A stretch of 64,000 nucleotides of DNA from Dromiciops gliroides (GCF_019393635.1 NC_057863.1:644904660-644968659), one strand, 5' to 3'; counted from the stretch's first letter, positions 20,691 to 32,110 are shown. The notes: a model not told the origin generated them from the letters alone. Made by a program: numbers and translations.

Positions 20691-21915
20691 GTAAATAACC
20701 ATAGTAACTTAGCATTTGATGAACCCAAAGATCCAAGCTTTTGGAACAAGAACTTACTATTTGACAAAAACTGCTGGGAAACAGTTTAGCAGAAACTAAG
20801 TATAGATCTATATCTTACACTATATACCAAGATAAGGTCAAAATGGGTACATGATTTAGACATCAATGGTAATACCATGGGCAAATTGGGGGAGCATGGA
20901 ATACTTTACCTGTCAGATCTATGGATAAGAATTTATGACCAAACAAGAGATAGAGTGTTATAAGATATAAAATGGATAATGTTGATTATATTAAATTAAA
21001 AAGGTTTTGCACAAACAAAATCATTGCAGCCAAGAGTGGAAAGAAAACAGAAAGCTGGGAGAAACTTTTTATAACAACTGTCTCTGATAAAGATCTCATT
21101 TCTCAAATATATAGGGAACTAAGTCAAATTTATAAGAAGTCATATCCCCCAAAGGAGAAAAAGACCTAGGGGCAGCTAGGTGGCATAGTGGATAAAGCAC
21201 CAGCCCTGGATTCAGGAGGACCTGAGTTCAAATTCGGTCTCAGACACTTGACACTTACTAGCTGTGTGACCCTGGGCAAGTCACTTAACCCTCATTGCCC
21301 TGCAAAAAACAAAACAAAAGAGAAAAAGACCTATTTGTACAAAAGTATTTATAGCAGTGCTTTTTGTGGCATCTAAGAATTGGAAATCAAAGAAATGCCC
21401 ATCAATTAGGGAATGACTAAACAAGCTGTGGTATGTGATGGTGATGGAATATTATTGTACTATAAGAAATAACAAGCCAGATGATTTCAGAAATTCCTGG
21501 AAAGACTTGTATGAACTGATGTATAGTGAAATGAACAGAACTAGGAGAATGCTGTGCACAGAGACAGCAATATTGTTTGATGAAGAACTGTGAATGACTT
21601 GACTATTCTCAATAATACATTGATCCAAGACAGCCCTAAAGGACTATTGATGAAACATACTATTCACCTCCAAAGAAAGAACTGATATTGATGGAACACA
21701 GACTGAGGCATGCTATTTTTCATTTTCTTTCATTTTTTTCTTTTAATCAAGTTTTCTTATACAAAAGGACTAATATGGTAACGTTTTACATAATCGTACA
21801 CGTATAACCCATATCTGATTGCTTACTTCCTTAGGAAGGGGGGAGGGGAGGGAGAGAAGGAGGGATAAACATTGGAACCCAAAACTATAAATAAAAATGT
21901 TTACTACTTTAAAAA
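20690..21915 (+). repeat. L1, ORF2 C-terminus and 3' UTR, with a SINE
   Basis: Sense L1: GCACAAACAAAATCATTGCAGC near 21005, TGTACAAAAGTATTTATAGCAG after the SINE, then the 3' UTR ending in GGGAGGGGAGGGAG and AAATAAAAATG. About a few hundred bases of L1 are missing at the SINE junction. Confidence 0.85.
21168..21320 (+). repeat. CORE-SINE in L1
   Basis: Sense, flanked by the duplication GAGAAAAAGACCT. Confidence 0.95.
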
Positions 21916-21919
21916 ATAA

Positions 21920-22330
21920 TAATAAACAAATGGAAATAAAAAGGGAAAAAATAACTAGTGGGTCAAAGAAGAAATTATATAGAAACAATAGAAAATTTAA
22001 TCAAAGAAAATGGCAATAATGGGACAGCATACCAGAATTTAAGAACTGCAGTAAAAGCAGTCCTTACAAAAAATATAAATGTGTGTGTATATGTATATAT
22101 ATGCATGTGTGTATGTGTATCTATATGCATAGACACATATATACACATATTTACATACGTATATGCATATCTAATATGTGTGTATATATGTATATATAAT
22201 ATATAAACTTTTGACAACAAAAGAACAAATCAATGATTTTATCATGCAACTAAAAAAAGACTAGAACATATAAAAACTCTCGACTAAACAACAAAGTAAA
22301 ACCACTCAAAATCAAAGAAGAAATTAACCA
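21920..22330 (+). repeat. L1 ORF2 internal fragment with microsatellite
   Basis: A-rich sense text (GGGTCAAAGAAGAAATTATA, GCATACCAGAATTTAAGAAC) belongs to the ORF2 interior and resumes at 22215. A TG/TA microsatellite at 22080-22206 splits it. Confidence 0.65.
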
Positions 22331-22525
22331 AATTTAAAACAACAATCCACTGAATTTATAAATTAATCTTAGATTTGGTTTAATATAGCTAATAAAATAG
22401 ATAAATAGCTTATCTGACTGTTTTCTAAGTTTCCATTGATGCATTTTTACATCACCAGATTCCCAAGTATCCTTTCTCCTCCCTCTTGGATAGAGCCATA
22501 CCATATTACAAAAAAGTATTTTTTT

Positions 22526-22676
22526 GGGAGCAGCTAGGTGGCACAGTGGATAAAGCACCGGCCCTGGATTCAGGAGTACCTGAGTTCAAATCCCACCTCA
22601 GATACTTGATACTTACTAGCTGTGTGACCCTGGGCAAGTCACTTAACCCCCATTGCCCCGCAAAACAAACAAACAA
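22526..22676 (+). repeat. CORE-SINE
   Basis: Sense, flanked by AAAAAGTATTTTTT on both sides. Confidence 0.95.
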
Positions 22677-22744
22677 AAAGTATTTTTTAAGACAAAAGAA
22701 AAAGAAGTGGGGAAATTCAGTTCAACTAATTAACACATTGAAAA

Positions 22745-23080
22745 AGTACAAACATGGAATGTTGTTGTTGTTTGTTCTTCATTCTCAAAAAGGACAATGA
22801 CATCAGGAGATGATATCATGACTTGCAGTGAATTGGATTTCAGTGAGGGAGGGCTATACAAAGTCACCAGTCTCACTCTCTCCTCCATAGCCATCTGGGT
22901 CCAGTGGCAAGATATACATCAGGACAACTGGAGATGGCCCCAGATGTTTGAAGCAATAGGGGTTAAGTAACTTGTCCATGGTCACACAGCTAGCAAGTGT
23001 TAAGTGTGGAAGGTCAATTTGAACTCAGATCCTCCTGATTCCAGGGCCAGTGCTCTATCCACTGAGGCACCTAGCTTCCC
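22745..23080 (-). repeat. Composite repeat: SINE head plus AACAAC-ending body
   Basis: On the minus strand a CORE-SINE-like head (23080-22965) runs into CATCTCCAGTTGTCCTGATG, CCACTGGACCCAGATGG and a 3' end CAAACAACAACAAC. The body is the same as at 12945-13180. Confidence 0.7.
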
Positions 23081-23219
23081 TAACATGTACAGCACCTGTG
23101 GACCTCCCATCTCCATGAAGGAGTGGGTTGGAGGTGTTCTCTCATATCTCTTTACTCAAATCATGTTTGATCTTTATAATTTTGTTATGTTTACTTTTGT
23201 TTTTTGACGTGTCATTGTT

Positions 23220-23375
23220 CTTTTTTTTTCTTTTTTTTCTGGCAGGTCAGTGAGGGTTAAGTTACTTGCCCAGGGTCAAACAGCTAGTAAGTGTCAAGTG
23301 TCTGAGGCCGGATTGAAACTCAGATTCTCCTGAATCCAGGGCCAGTGTTTATCCACCACACCACCTAGCTGCCCC
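23220..23375 (-). repeat. CORE-SINE
   Basis: Antisense, of the GGCAGGTCAGTGAGG subtype. Confidence 0.9.
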
Positions 23376-23530
23376 CTCTTTTATTTATTTTCACTCTCTC
23401 CCTCTTTACTGGCTCATTTTTGTCTCTTTGGGGTACAGACCTAAGAATGGTATTGCTGGGTGAAAAGATATGCAGAGTTTTATAGCTTTGGGGGTATAGT
23501 TCCATGTGCCATTTTCCTCTTCTTCTTCTT

Positions 23531-23683
23531 CTTTTTTTTTTTTTTTTGCAGGGCAATGAGGGTTAAGTGACTTGCCCAGGGTCACACAGCTAGTTATGCC
23601 ACAAGTGTCTGAGGCTGGATTTGAACTCAGGAAGTCCTGAATCCAGGGCCAGTGCTTTATCCACTGTGCCACCTAGCTGCCCC
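23531..23683 (-). repeat. CORE-SINE in L1
   Basis: Antisense, with TTCCTCTTCTT-like sequence on both sides. Confidence 0.95.
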
Positions 23684-24015
23684 TACCTTTCCTCTTCTTT
23701 TAATCTTAGTAAATCTGATGGACATGAAGAGGCACTTTGGAGTTTACCACATATTTTTTCATAGTTTCCTTCTTTCCTTCTAATTATGGCTACATTAGTT
23801 TGGTTTTGCAAAACCTTTTAAATTTCATTTAATCAAAATTATCCATTTTACCTCCTGTGGTCTTCTCTGTCTCTTGTTCGGTGACAAACTCTTCCCCTAT
23901 TCACAGATGTGACCAGCAATTCTGTGTTCCCCTAATTTGCTTATGGTGTCACCTTACATCTAAATCATGTATACGTGAACTTATGTTAGTATAAAGTGTG
24001 AGATGTTGGTCTATA

Positions 24016-24165
24016 GGGGCAGCTAGATAAAGCACCGTCCCTGGAGTCAGGAGGACCTGAGTTCAAATCCGGCCTCAGACACTTAACACTTAGTAGCTGT
24101 GTGACCCTGGGCAAGTCACTTAACCCCCATTGCCCCACAAAAAAAAAAAAAAGAAAGAAAAAAAA
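24016..24165 (+). repeat. CORE-SINE in L1, head deleted by 10-15 bases
   Basis: Sense. The A-box region GTGGCACAGTGG is missing. Flanked by the duplication GAGATGTTGGTCTAT. Confidence 0.95.
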
Positions 24166-24432
24166 GAGATGTTGGTCTATGCCTATTTTCTGCCAGACTG
24201 CTTTCGAGTTTTCCCAGTAGTTTTCCTCAAATATTGAGTTCTTGTTCCAATTCCTTGGATCTTTGGGTTTATCAAACAATAAGTTATCATGATCATGTGC
24301 TTTTGTATAATGTGTACCTGATCTATTCAAATGATCAACTACTCTGTTTCTTATCCAGTACCAAATTGTTTTGATGATTACCACTTTGCAACAGATTTTG
24401 AGATTGGGCATTGCTAGGCTGCCTTCTATCAC

Positions 24433-24579
24433 TTTTTTTTTTTTGCAGGGCAATTGGGGTTAAGTGACTTGCCCAGGGTCACACAACTAGTAAGTGTTAA
24501 GTGTCTGAGGCCGGATTTGAACTCAGGTACTCCTGAATCCAGGGCTGGTGCTCTATCCACTGTGCCACCTAGCTGCCCC
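24433..24579 (-). repeat. CORE-SINE in L1
   Basis: Antisense, flanked by a TTCYATCACTTTT duplication. Confidence 0.95.
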
Positions 24580-24610
24580 CTTTCCATCACTTTTTAATTT
24601 TTTAATTTAA

Positions 24611-24753
24611 TTTTTTTGGTGAGACAATTGGGGTTGTGTGACTTGCCCGGGGTCACATAGCTAGTAAGTGTCAAGGGTCTGAGGCCGGATTTGAACTCAG
24701 GTCCTCCTGAATCCAGGGCCAGTGCTCTATCCACTGCGCCACCTAGCTGTCTC
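24611..24753 (-). repeat. CORE-SINE in L1
   Basis: Antisense, older-looking (GAGACAATTGGGGTTGTGTG), about 30 bases right of the previous copy. Confidence 0.95.
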
Positions 24754-24817
24754 CTTTCCATTACTTTTTTAAAAAATTAATTCTCTCAGTACTTGACCTT
24801 TTGCTCCTCTGGATGAC

Positions 24818-24970
24818 TTTTTTTTTTTTTTTTGGCGGGGCAATGGGGGTTAAGTGACTTGCCCAGGGTCACACAGCTACTAAGTATCAAGTGTCTGAGG
24901 CCGGATTTGAACTCAGGTACTCCTGAATCCAGGGCCGGTGCTTTATCCATTGCGCCACCTAGCCGCCCCC
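24818..24970 (-). repeat. CORE-SINE in L1
   Basis: Antisense, flanked by CTGGATGACTTTT. Confidence 0.95.
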
Positions 24971-25175
24971 CTGGATGACTTTTATTATTTTTTTTCCAGT
25001 TCACTAAAACAATTCTTTGGTAGTATGATTGGTATGGCACTTAAGAAGTAAATTGATTTAGGTAGTATTACTATGTTTATTATATTAGATTGGCCTACTT
25101 ATGAGCAATTAGTATTTCTCCAACTGCTTAGACCTATCTTTGTGTCAAATGTTTTGTAATTTTGTTCATATAATT

Positions 25176-25324
25176 CTTTTTTTTTTTTGGTGAGGCAATT
25201 GGGGTTAAGTGACTTGCCCAGGGTCACGCAGCTAGTAATTGTCAACTGTCTGAGGCTGGATTTGAACTCAGGTCCTCCTGACTCCAGGGCCAGTGCTCTA
25301 TCCACTGTACCACCTAGCTGCCCC
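25176..25324 (-). repeat. CORE-SINE in L1
   Basis: Antisense, flanked by CATATAATTCTT. Confidence 0.95.
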
Positions 25325-25785
25325 TCATATAATTCTTGTGTGTGTCTTGGCAGGTAGAATTTCATGTATTTTATACTGTCTACAATTATTTCAAATGGAA
25401 TTTCTCTTTCTATCTCTTCCTGCTGGATTTTGTTGGCGATATATAGAAATGCTGATGCTTTGGTCAGTTTATTTTATATCCTGCAACTTTACCAAAGTTG
25501 TTCATTGTTCCAAGTAGCTTTTTAGTTGATTCTCTAAGTATGTCCCCATAGCATCTGCAAAGAATGATAGTTTTGTTTCCTCCTATTTTTATTCCTTCAA
25601 TTTCTTTTTCTTGTCTTATTGCTATAGACAGCATTTCTAGTATGTTAATGAATAATAATGGTGACAATGAACATCCTTGCTTTGCCCCAATCTTATTGGA
25701 AAGGCTTCTACTTTATTCCCATTACAGATGCTGTTGGTTTTAGAGATACTACTTATCATTTTAAGAAATGCTCATAAAAAAAGAA

Positions 25786-26162
25786 AAAGAAAGAAAAAAT
25801 TTTAAAAGGAAAGAAATGCTCATGATCCAAGAACTCATGATGGAAAATGTTCTCTAGATCCAGAAAAAAGAACTATAGATTCTGAATGCAGATTGAACCA
25901 TGCTGTTTCTACTTTTGTTTGTTTTTTCTTCTTTGAGGTTTTCCCCTTTTGTTCTGATTCTTTCACAACATGACTAATGCAGAAATGTTTAATGTGATTG
26001 TACGTGTATAACCTATATAAAATTGCTTTCTGTCTTCGGGAGGGAGAGGGAAGGGAGGGAGGGAGAAAAATTTGGAATTAAAAACCTTATGAAAACAAAT
26101 GTTGAAAACTACCTTTACATATAACTGGAAAATAATAAAATACTTTTATGATTATTATTTTT
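25786..26162 (+). repeat. L1 3' UTR inserted in older L1
   Basis: Sense tail with AACTCATGATGGAAAATG and GGAGGGAGGGAG, ending AATAATAAAATACTTTTATG. Its orientation is opposite to the surrounding ORF2. Confidence 0.8.
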
Positions 26163-26309
26163 TATTTTTTTTTAGTGAGGCAATTGGGGTTAAGTGACTT
26201 GCCCAGGGTCACACAGCTAGTAAATGTTAAGTGTCTGAGGCCGGATTTGAACTCAGGTACTCCTGACTCCAGGGCCGGTGCTCTATCCACTGCGCCATCT
26301 AGCTGCCCC
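26163..26309 (-). repeat. CORE-SINE
   Basis: Antisense, flanked by TATGATTATTTTT. Confidence 0.95.
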
Positions 26310-26540
26310 TATGATTATTTTTAAAAAGCACAGACAAGTAGGACAGCTCTGAAAGCCACAAGTTATACTTATTTAATTAAAAAGAAAAGCAAGCTATACA
26401 TAATAGATAGCTGCAATTTCGTACACAATCCTCTTCTATTCTACAATTTGTACAGAAATGCCAATTTTATTTTGTGTTTATTATGTTTAGAATAAAAAAA
26501 ATTTTGAAAAAGGGGAAAAAAGAAATGCTCCATTTATTTC
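26310..26540 (+). repeat. Unnamed AT-rich repeat tail
   Basis: GCAAGCTATACATAATAG and a final AAAAAAATTTTG tract suggest another retroelement tail between SINEs. I cannot name the family. Confidence 0.3.
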
Positions 26541-26702
26541 GGGGCAGCTAGGTGGCATAGTGGATAGAGCACCGGCTCTAGATTCAGGAGTACCTGAGTT
26601 CAAATCTGGCCTGACACTTAACACTTACTAGCTGTGTGACCCTGGGCAAGTCACTTAACCCCAATTGCACCGCCCCCCCCCCAAAAAAAAAAGAAAAAGA
26701 AA
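26541..26702 (+). repeat. CORE-SINE in L1
   Basis: Sense, flanked by AGAAATGYTCCATTTATTTC. Confidence 0.95.
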
Positions 26703-27210
26703 AAAGAAATGTTCCATTTATTTCTATGACTTCTAGTGTTTTTAATAGGAATGGGTGTTATATTTTGTCAAAAGCCTTTTCTGCATTTCTTGAGATAATC
26801 ATACGATTTCTGTTGTTTTTATTATTGATACAGTTGATTATGCTGATACCTTTCCTAATACAGAACCAGCCCTGCATTCCTGGTATAAACCCCATCTGGT
26901 CACAGCGTATGATCTCTGTGATATATTTCTGTAATCTCTTTGCTCCTATTTTATTTAACACTTTCGCATCAATATTCATTAGGGAAATTGTTTTATCATT
27001 TTCTTTCTCTGTTTTCGCTCTCCCTGATTTAGGTATCTAAATTTGTGTCACAGAAAGGATTTGATAGAACTCTTTTTTTATCTTTTTTTTTCAAACTCTT
27101 TTACATAGCTAATTGTTCTCTAAATATTTGGTAGAATTCACTTGTAAATCCATCTTGTCTTGAGTTTTTTTCTTAGAGAGTTCATTTATATCTTGTTCAA
27201 TTTCTTATTC

Positions 27211-27361
27211 TTTTTTTTTTTTTTTTAGTGAGGCAATTGGGGTTAAGTGACTTGCCCAGGGTCACACAGCTAGTAAGTGTTAAGTGTCTGAGGCCGGATT
27301 TGAACTTAGGTACTCCCGACTCCAGGGCCGGTGCTCCATCCACTGCGCCATCCAGCTGCCC
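27211..27361 (-). repeat. CORE-SINE in L1
   Basis: Antisense, flanked by TTCAATTTCTTATTCTT. Confidence 0.95.
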
Positions 27362-27574
27362 TTCAATTTCTTATTCTTAAGATAGGGTTATTTAGGAATT
27401 CCATTTCCTCTTCCATTGATCTGGGTAATTTATATTTTTGTAAATATTCACTTTATTTCATTAGATTGGCAGTTTTATTGGCACATAATTGGACAAAACA
27501 GCTCCTAATAATTACTTTTGTTTCATCTTCATTGGTTATGCATTCACCCTTTTCACTTAGGAGACTAGTAATTA

Positions 27575-27815
27575 TGGAAACCAGGCACAAGGCCTGGAGT
27601 GAGGACTCATCTTCCTGACTTCAAATCCAGCCTCAGACACTTGCTAGCTATTATGACCCTGGGTAAGTCACTTAACCTTGTTTGAATCAGTTTCCTTATC
27701 TGTAAAATGAGCTGGAGAAGGAAATGGCAAACTATTCTAGTATCTCTGCCAAGAAAACCCCAAATGGGGTCATGAAGAGTCTGACATGACTGAAAAATGA
27801 CTGAACAAATTTGGT
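27575..27815 (+). repeat. Mar1-type long SINE
   Basis: Sense. CATGAAGAGTCTGACATGAC and ATGACTGAACAA close the element. Confidence 0.9.
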
Positions 27816-27837
27816 TTTCTTCTTTAAAAAATTTATA

Positions 27838-28012
27838 TTAGTTGCAGAAATATGTTTAATGGGATTGTACATATATAACCTATATCAGATTTCTTTCTGT
27901 CATGGGGAGGGGGGAGGGAGGGAGAAAAATTTGGAACTAAAAATCTCATGAAAACAAATGCTGAAAACTATCTTTACATAAATAATAAAATACTTTTATG
28001 ACAAAAAATATA
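27838..28012 (+). repeat. L1 3' UTR
   Basis: Sense tail with GGGGAGGGGGGAGGGAGGGA and AATAATAAAATACTTTTATG. Confidence 0.85.
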
Positions 28013-28014
28013 TA

Positions 28015-28390
28015 TATTAGCCAGGATCTTTCTCCCTAAGCCCTACCCCCTTCCTACCTTTTCTATTACTGAACAGAGCAATACCATTCTCCCAGTGTCT
28101 CCCACACAAAACCTGAGTCATCCTGGATTCTTTACTATTTCTCATCCCCGTCCCCACCCCCAACCAAGCTGTTGCCAAGGCCTGTTGATTTCACTTCTGC
28201 AGCATCTCCCAAATTCATCTCCTTGTCTTTTCTGACACTGCCCCCACCCTGGTGCCGACCCTCATCTCTTTACACCTGGACCACTGCAATAGCTTCTGGT
28301 GGGTCTGGTTGCCTCCAAGTCTCTCCCTCCTTCGGTCCATCGTCCATTTAGCCACTAAAGAGATTTTCCTAAAGCACAGGTCTGCTCATG
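28015..28390 (+). repeat. L2/CR1-type LINE 3' part
   Basis: GCTGTTGCCAAGGCCTGTTG, CACCTGGACCACTGCAATAG and AGGTCTGCTCATG align with the copy at 14225-14430. A further tail of the same type is at 28755-28985. Confidence 0.8.
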
Positions 28391-28400
28391 TCCCCATGAC

Positions 28401-28733
28401 ATGATCATGGAGAGCCAGGATAAGGAACCCAAGAAAGATGAAGGAGTGTGTAACAGTTGCCAACACCAGCGTCTACATCATGAGCTGAAGATAGACAAAG
28501 CAAACCAAGAAAAGAAAGCTTCAGGACCCTCAGAAGACCACAGCAGGAAACTACATCCAAGGAAACTTCCACAGAGAAAAAGTTCTTCCATCAATTCAGG
28601 AATTGTTTCCCCTTTGCCACACGTGCTGTTTGAGCCCAGCAAAGCTCCCTGCCTCAAGGAGAAGCCAGTGGACACAGCAAATGCCCAGAACATCCCTCCT
28701 ACTAATAGTCCAAACCTTGTCTCTTCAATCTGA
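28401..28733 (+). other. 110-codon open frame in duplicated intron
   Basis: The frame starts ATGATCATGGAG and encodes a hydrophilic, Lys/Ser/Pro-rich chain (KASGPSEDHSRKLHPRKLPQ). It is free of named repeats. Its right end matches intron sequence before exon 4 of the intact copy, which argues for chance rather than a gene. No domain is visible. Confidence 0.2.
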
Positions 28734-29530
28734 TTATGGGGACTCATCCAACTGATCACCCCCACTACACTTTGAAGTTCTGTTCAATTCATCTTCTACC
28801 CAGAGCCTTTCCTGTTCCCCCAAATGTTAGGATCCCCAATATTGTTATGTATCTTGTATATATCTGGTTTTTGTCTATCCATGTGCCTGTTGTTTTTCCA
28901 AAGACAACAGAGGCTTGTTGAAGGTAGGAATTATTTGTCCTATATCACCAGCATCTACCATGGTGCTTGGCATGCAGTAGGCACTTGATACTTGCCACCT
29001 GATCCTTTTTTTCCCCTTACAGACCAAGTCCTGGATGAAGCAGGGCAGAGAGTCAGAATGCAGCTCCCAGTGTGGCTGTCAGAACTATTTGTTTCAGTGC
29101 TGTCATCCGTCTATGGAAGATCACCATATGTGAGCTTAAGGTCCCCCGAAGACAAGACCTTGGTCTTGACCCACTACATGTCTGTCCCCTTCCAGGCCTG
29201 GGAGTTTGCTGGCAGTGACCTTCTCTGGGCCAGCCTGGTCACCACCCTCTGTGGCTGCTTATTTTTCACAAGCTCTTTGGAATCCCTGTCTAGGATGGAG
29301 AAGGAAAGACAAAGTGCCTTGCGGCGCCTGTTGTTTATTTCCCTTGTGACTTCACTTGTTTTTGGCTTCATTGCCTACTTCCTTAATTTGAAATGTCTTT
29401 GCAAACAAAATGAGTCTCCAAATGAGTCTCTTGATTTCTGAGTCCCCATGAATCATAGGGTTTCTGTGGAATATTGGAAAAAGGATATGTAATTTGGTGC
29501 ATGACTCGAGGGCAAAAATCGACAAGCTCA

Positions 29531-29677
29531 GAGGCAGCTAGGTAGCACAGTGGATAGAGCACTGGCCACGGATTCAGGAGGACCTGAGTTCAAATCCAAC
29601 CTCAGATACTTGACACTAGTTGTGTGACACCCTGGGCAAGTCACTTAACCCTCATTGCCCCTCCCCCCCCCAAAAAG
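29531..29677 (+). repeat. CORE-SINE at the deletion in the NKPD1 pseudogene
   Basis: Sense, with a C-rich then A5 tail. It lies exactly where about 740 bases of the KAP core are missing. Confidence 0.95.
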
Positions 29678-30547
29678 TGAAGGATAAACTGCCCAGGAAA
29701 GAGGCGGTGATTGTCTGGGTACTCCTGGCCAATGAGTGGCCATTCCAGGTGAGCTGGCTGCTCCAGTGTGCTAGGGAGATACATGAGCATGGCAAGGAAC
29801 AGAATGACCCAGAGCTCAGTGGCATGAGCAGCAGTGCCCAGTGGACGCCCAAAGGGACCCTGGGAAGGGCAATGCCAAGAGACCCTATTATCCTGAATCC
29901 CGGGACTCCATCACGCCAGAGTATAGCCTGGAACAGGGCATTTGTCAAGGCTGTTGCTGGGCTGTGTCAAGGAGGAAGTGAGGAAGCTGATGGAGCTGTA
30001 TGGGAATGCTGCACTTCCCCCATTATGAGTTCAGATTCACTGTGAAGAGGGCCCTAGACTATTGGGGAATCACGACCAACCCGGACACGTCCCTGAAGCG
30101 ACACGCGGAGCTGAGCCAGAGCAGCCCTGCAAGCCTTTCCTTGCTCCGTGCGCCTTCCCCACCTGGGCCCCTCTCTGGACACTTGTAACAGTAACAGAAG
30201 CTCCTATTTCTGCAGCCTCTTCCAGCTTAGCGTCTTCTCTTCTCAACATCCACAAGTGTGGCATTATGTGAATCATGCTCCCCTTTGCCACTAAGGAGCA
30301 CAGAGGGGAAGGGATTTTCCTGATATAACTCAGCAAGAGAGACTAGAAGCACAGTACTGGGAACTTCTTCCTACATGATGCTACCTTTACATGGCCTACC
30401 CCATCAACAGCTTTTTTTTTTCCTTTTTTGGTTCATTATTTCAAAATCCTAAAATATTTTAAATTTTCAATATGGTATCAATATATAAGCCACAGCAATA
30501 AAACCTTCTGGGGGTCCACAATAATGTTTAAGAGTGTAAAGGGGGGG

Positions 30548-30685
30548 AGGGCAGCTAGGTGGCACAGTCAATAAAGCACCAGCCCTGGATTCAGGAAGAC
30601 CAGAGTTTAAATCCAGCCCCAGACACACCTGGCACTTACTATGACCCTGGGCAAGTCACTTAACCCTCCTTGCCCTGGCTGGTGG
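30548..30685 (+). repeat. CORE-SINE
   Basis: Sense, diverged; the core lacks TAGCTGTG before ACCCTGGGC. Confidence 0.85.
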
Positions 30686-30799
30686 GGGGGAGGGCGCCAC
30701 GGAGTGTAAAGGGGTCCAGAGACCAAAGGATTTGAGAATCCTTGCCTTATTGCATGCTGGGCTGAGCCTCGGAGCAGACAACAGCTCATTAGGATACTG

Positions 30800-31012
30800 T
30801 GCTTTAGAGGTTTATAAAGCAGATTACTGAATCCTCTCACTTGGTTCTCACAACCACCCTGTGAAGTAGGCAATGGTGTCCCCATTTGAGAGAAGAGCAA
30901 ACGGAGATTGATAAAGTCAGTGCGTGATCCAAGGATCACACAGCTACTAAGTGTCTGAGACAGCATCGGAACCCAAGCTTTCCTAATACCACATGCAGCA
31001 GCCTAGCTGCAC
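30800..31012 (-). repeat. MIR
   Basis: Antisense MIR, ending CAGCAGCCTAGCTGCAC. Confidence 0.7.
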
Positions 31013-31844
31013 TGGACGGGATCCCAGGGCACAGATTGTTGGATCAGGGAGGAGCTTTGCCAAGTAAGATGTTAGGGGTCGAAGGAGCCTTCTGGGGCAC
31101 CGAGTCCTAACCTCCCCCATGTAGAAGCCCCACCACCTCCCTCAGATCGATTCATTCAACTGGACGAGGCACCGCATCGCTCACTTTCCTTCTGTACGAG
31201 GCCAACAGCTTCCCTCCCACTGTTAGGACCACGTGGAGCATGGCTGCGGGGCTGTCTCCCACAACAGCTGAGCTCCATCTACCATGATTCTTGCATAGGT
31301 GAACCATTTGATTTCCATTTTCATCACCTCGAATACTCTCCCAGCTTCCTAGACATGGACAATGTACCCACGCCTGCTTCTAGAAAATGTATTCTTGGAA
31401 ATAAACCAATGGATCTGTATTTCCCTTCATTTGAGGGTTTCCTCTGGAGGTCTGATTGTGCAGGCACAGCACCTGGCACTCCTGGACTACTGACGTGAGA
31501 CAGGAAGAGCTTCACGTTACATGAGCAAACCCTGGTCCTGCCTCCTGTTCCTGGCTTAGATGTGAGGAGGCCCTTGAGAGAACACAGCGTGGCAGGCAAG
31601 TCTTTAGAGGTACCTTGGCTGATCACTGGTCCTTGGCTCCAGCAGAGACCTACACCAATGCCTAGGGAGGAGATGGCCCAGTGAGCTCCCACACCCTTCT
31701 GCAGGAGAGTGTTACCACTTCCCTGGTCCCTACTGCCTTCTTCCTACCCAAGATTACCTTGCATCTCCTTTGAGAGGTTTGGTATCTGCCTAAGCTCCTG
31801 AAACAATTTGTCTTTGTAATCCTAGTGCCTAGAACAGTGTTGTT
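31013..31844. other. No recognised feature
   Basis: Apparently low-repeat sequence. A 122-codon minus-strand frame at 31324-31692 shows no domain or splice support. Confidence 0.35.
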
Positions 31845-32110
31845 CAGTTGTGCCTGATCTTCCTGACCCCATTTGTGGTCTTCTTGGCAAAGACACTGGA
31901 CTGTTTTGTCATTTCCTAATGCAGCTCATTTAACAAGGAAACGGAGGCAAACAGGGTGAAGTGACTTGCCCAGGGTCACACAGCTAGGAAGTGTCTGAGC
32001 CTAAATTTAAACCCAGGTCTTTCAGACTATAAGCCCAACACTCTATCCACTGCACCACCCAGTAGCCCTACAGAACACAATAGTAAGTTGCTTAATAAAT
32101 GCTGAATGAT
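31845..32110 (-). repeat. Mar1-type SINE plus short L2-type end
   Basis: Antisense Mar1 at about 31845-32070 (TGACCCCATTTGTGGTCTTC, CACACAGCTAGGAAGTG), followed by CTTAATAAATGCTGAATGA. Confidence 0.8.

Larger units (their letters stand above)
23376..27570 (-). repeat. Long L1 (ORF2) block, heavily interrupted
   Basis: Pieces at 23376-24015, 24170-25785 and 26703-27570 appear in the order expected for minus-strand L1 ORF2. Near 25640 ATGAACATCCTTGCTTTGCC, near 26765 GTCAAAAGCCTTTTCTGCAT and near 26865 AACCAGCCCTGCATTCCTGG are the antisense of the reverse transcriptase core. Seven SINEs and one younger sense L1 tail interrupt the ORF2 part; an eighth SINE (23531) lies in its leftmost piece. 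It is non-functional. Confidence 0.8.
28390..30415 (+). pseudogene. NKPD1P: Second NKPD1-like copy, decayed
   Basis: The copy follows the intron, exon 4 and 3' flank of the gene at 16640-20290. An acceptor CCCCTTACAG at 29012-29021 leads to a 140-codon frame that keeps VPFQAWEFAGSDLLWASLV but stops at 29439. The stretch equivalent to 17650-18390 (Walker B, sensor strand) is gone and a SINE sits there. From 29700 the text again parallels exon 4 (LLANEWPF then VSWLLQCA, later HYEFRFTVKRALDYWGI), with frame changes. The last exon is missing: similarity jumps from about 18890 to about 20010. No equivalent of exons 1-3 was seen. It cannot make a KAP NTPase and looks like an old duplicate. Confidence 0.85.

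Noticed and set aside
28992-30188. Second NKPD1-like unit as a working gene
   Set aside because: The Walker B region, sensor strand and last exon are missing and the frame is broken.
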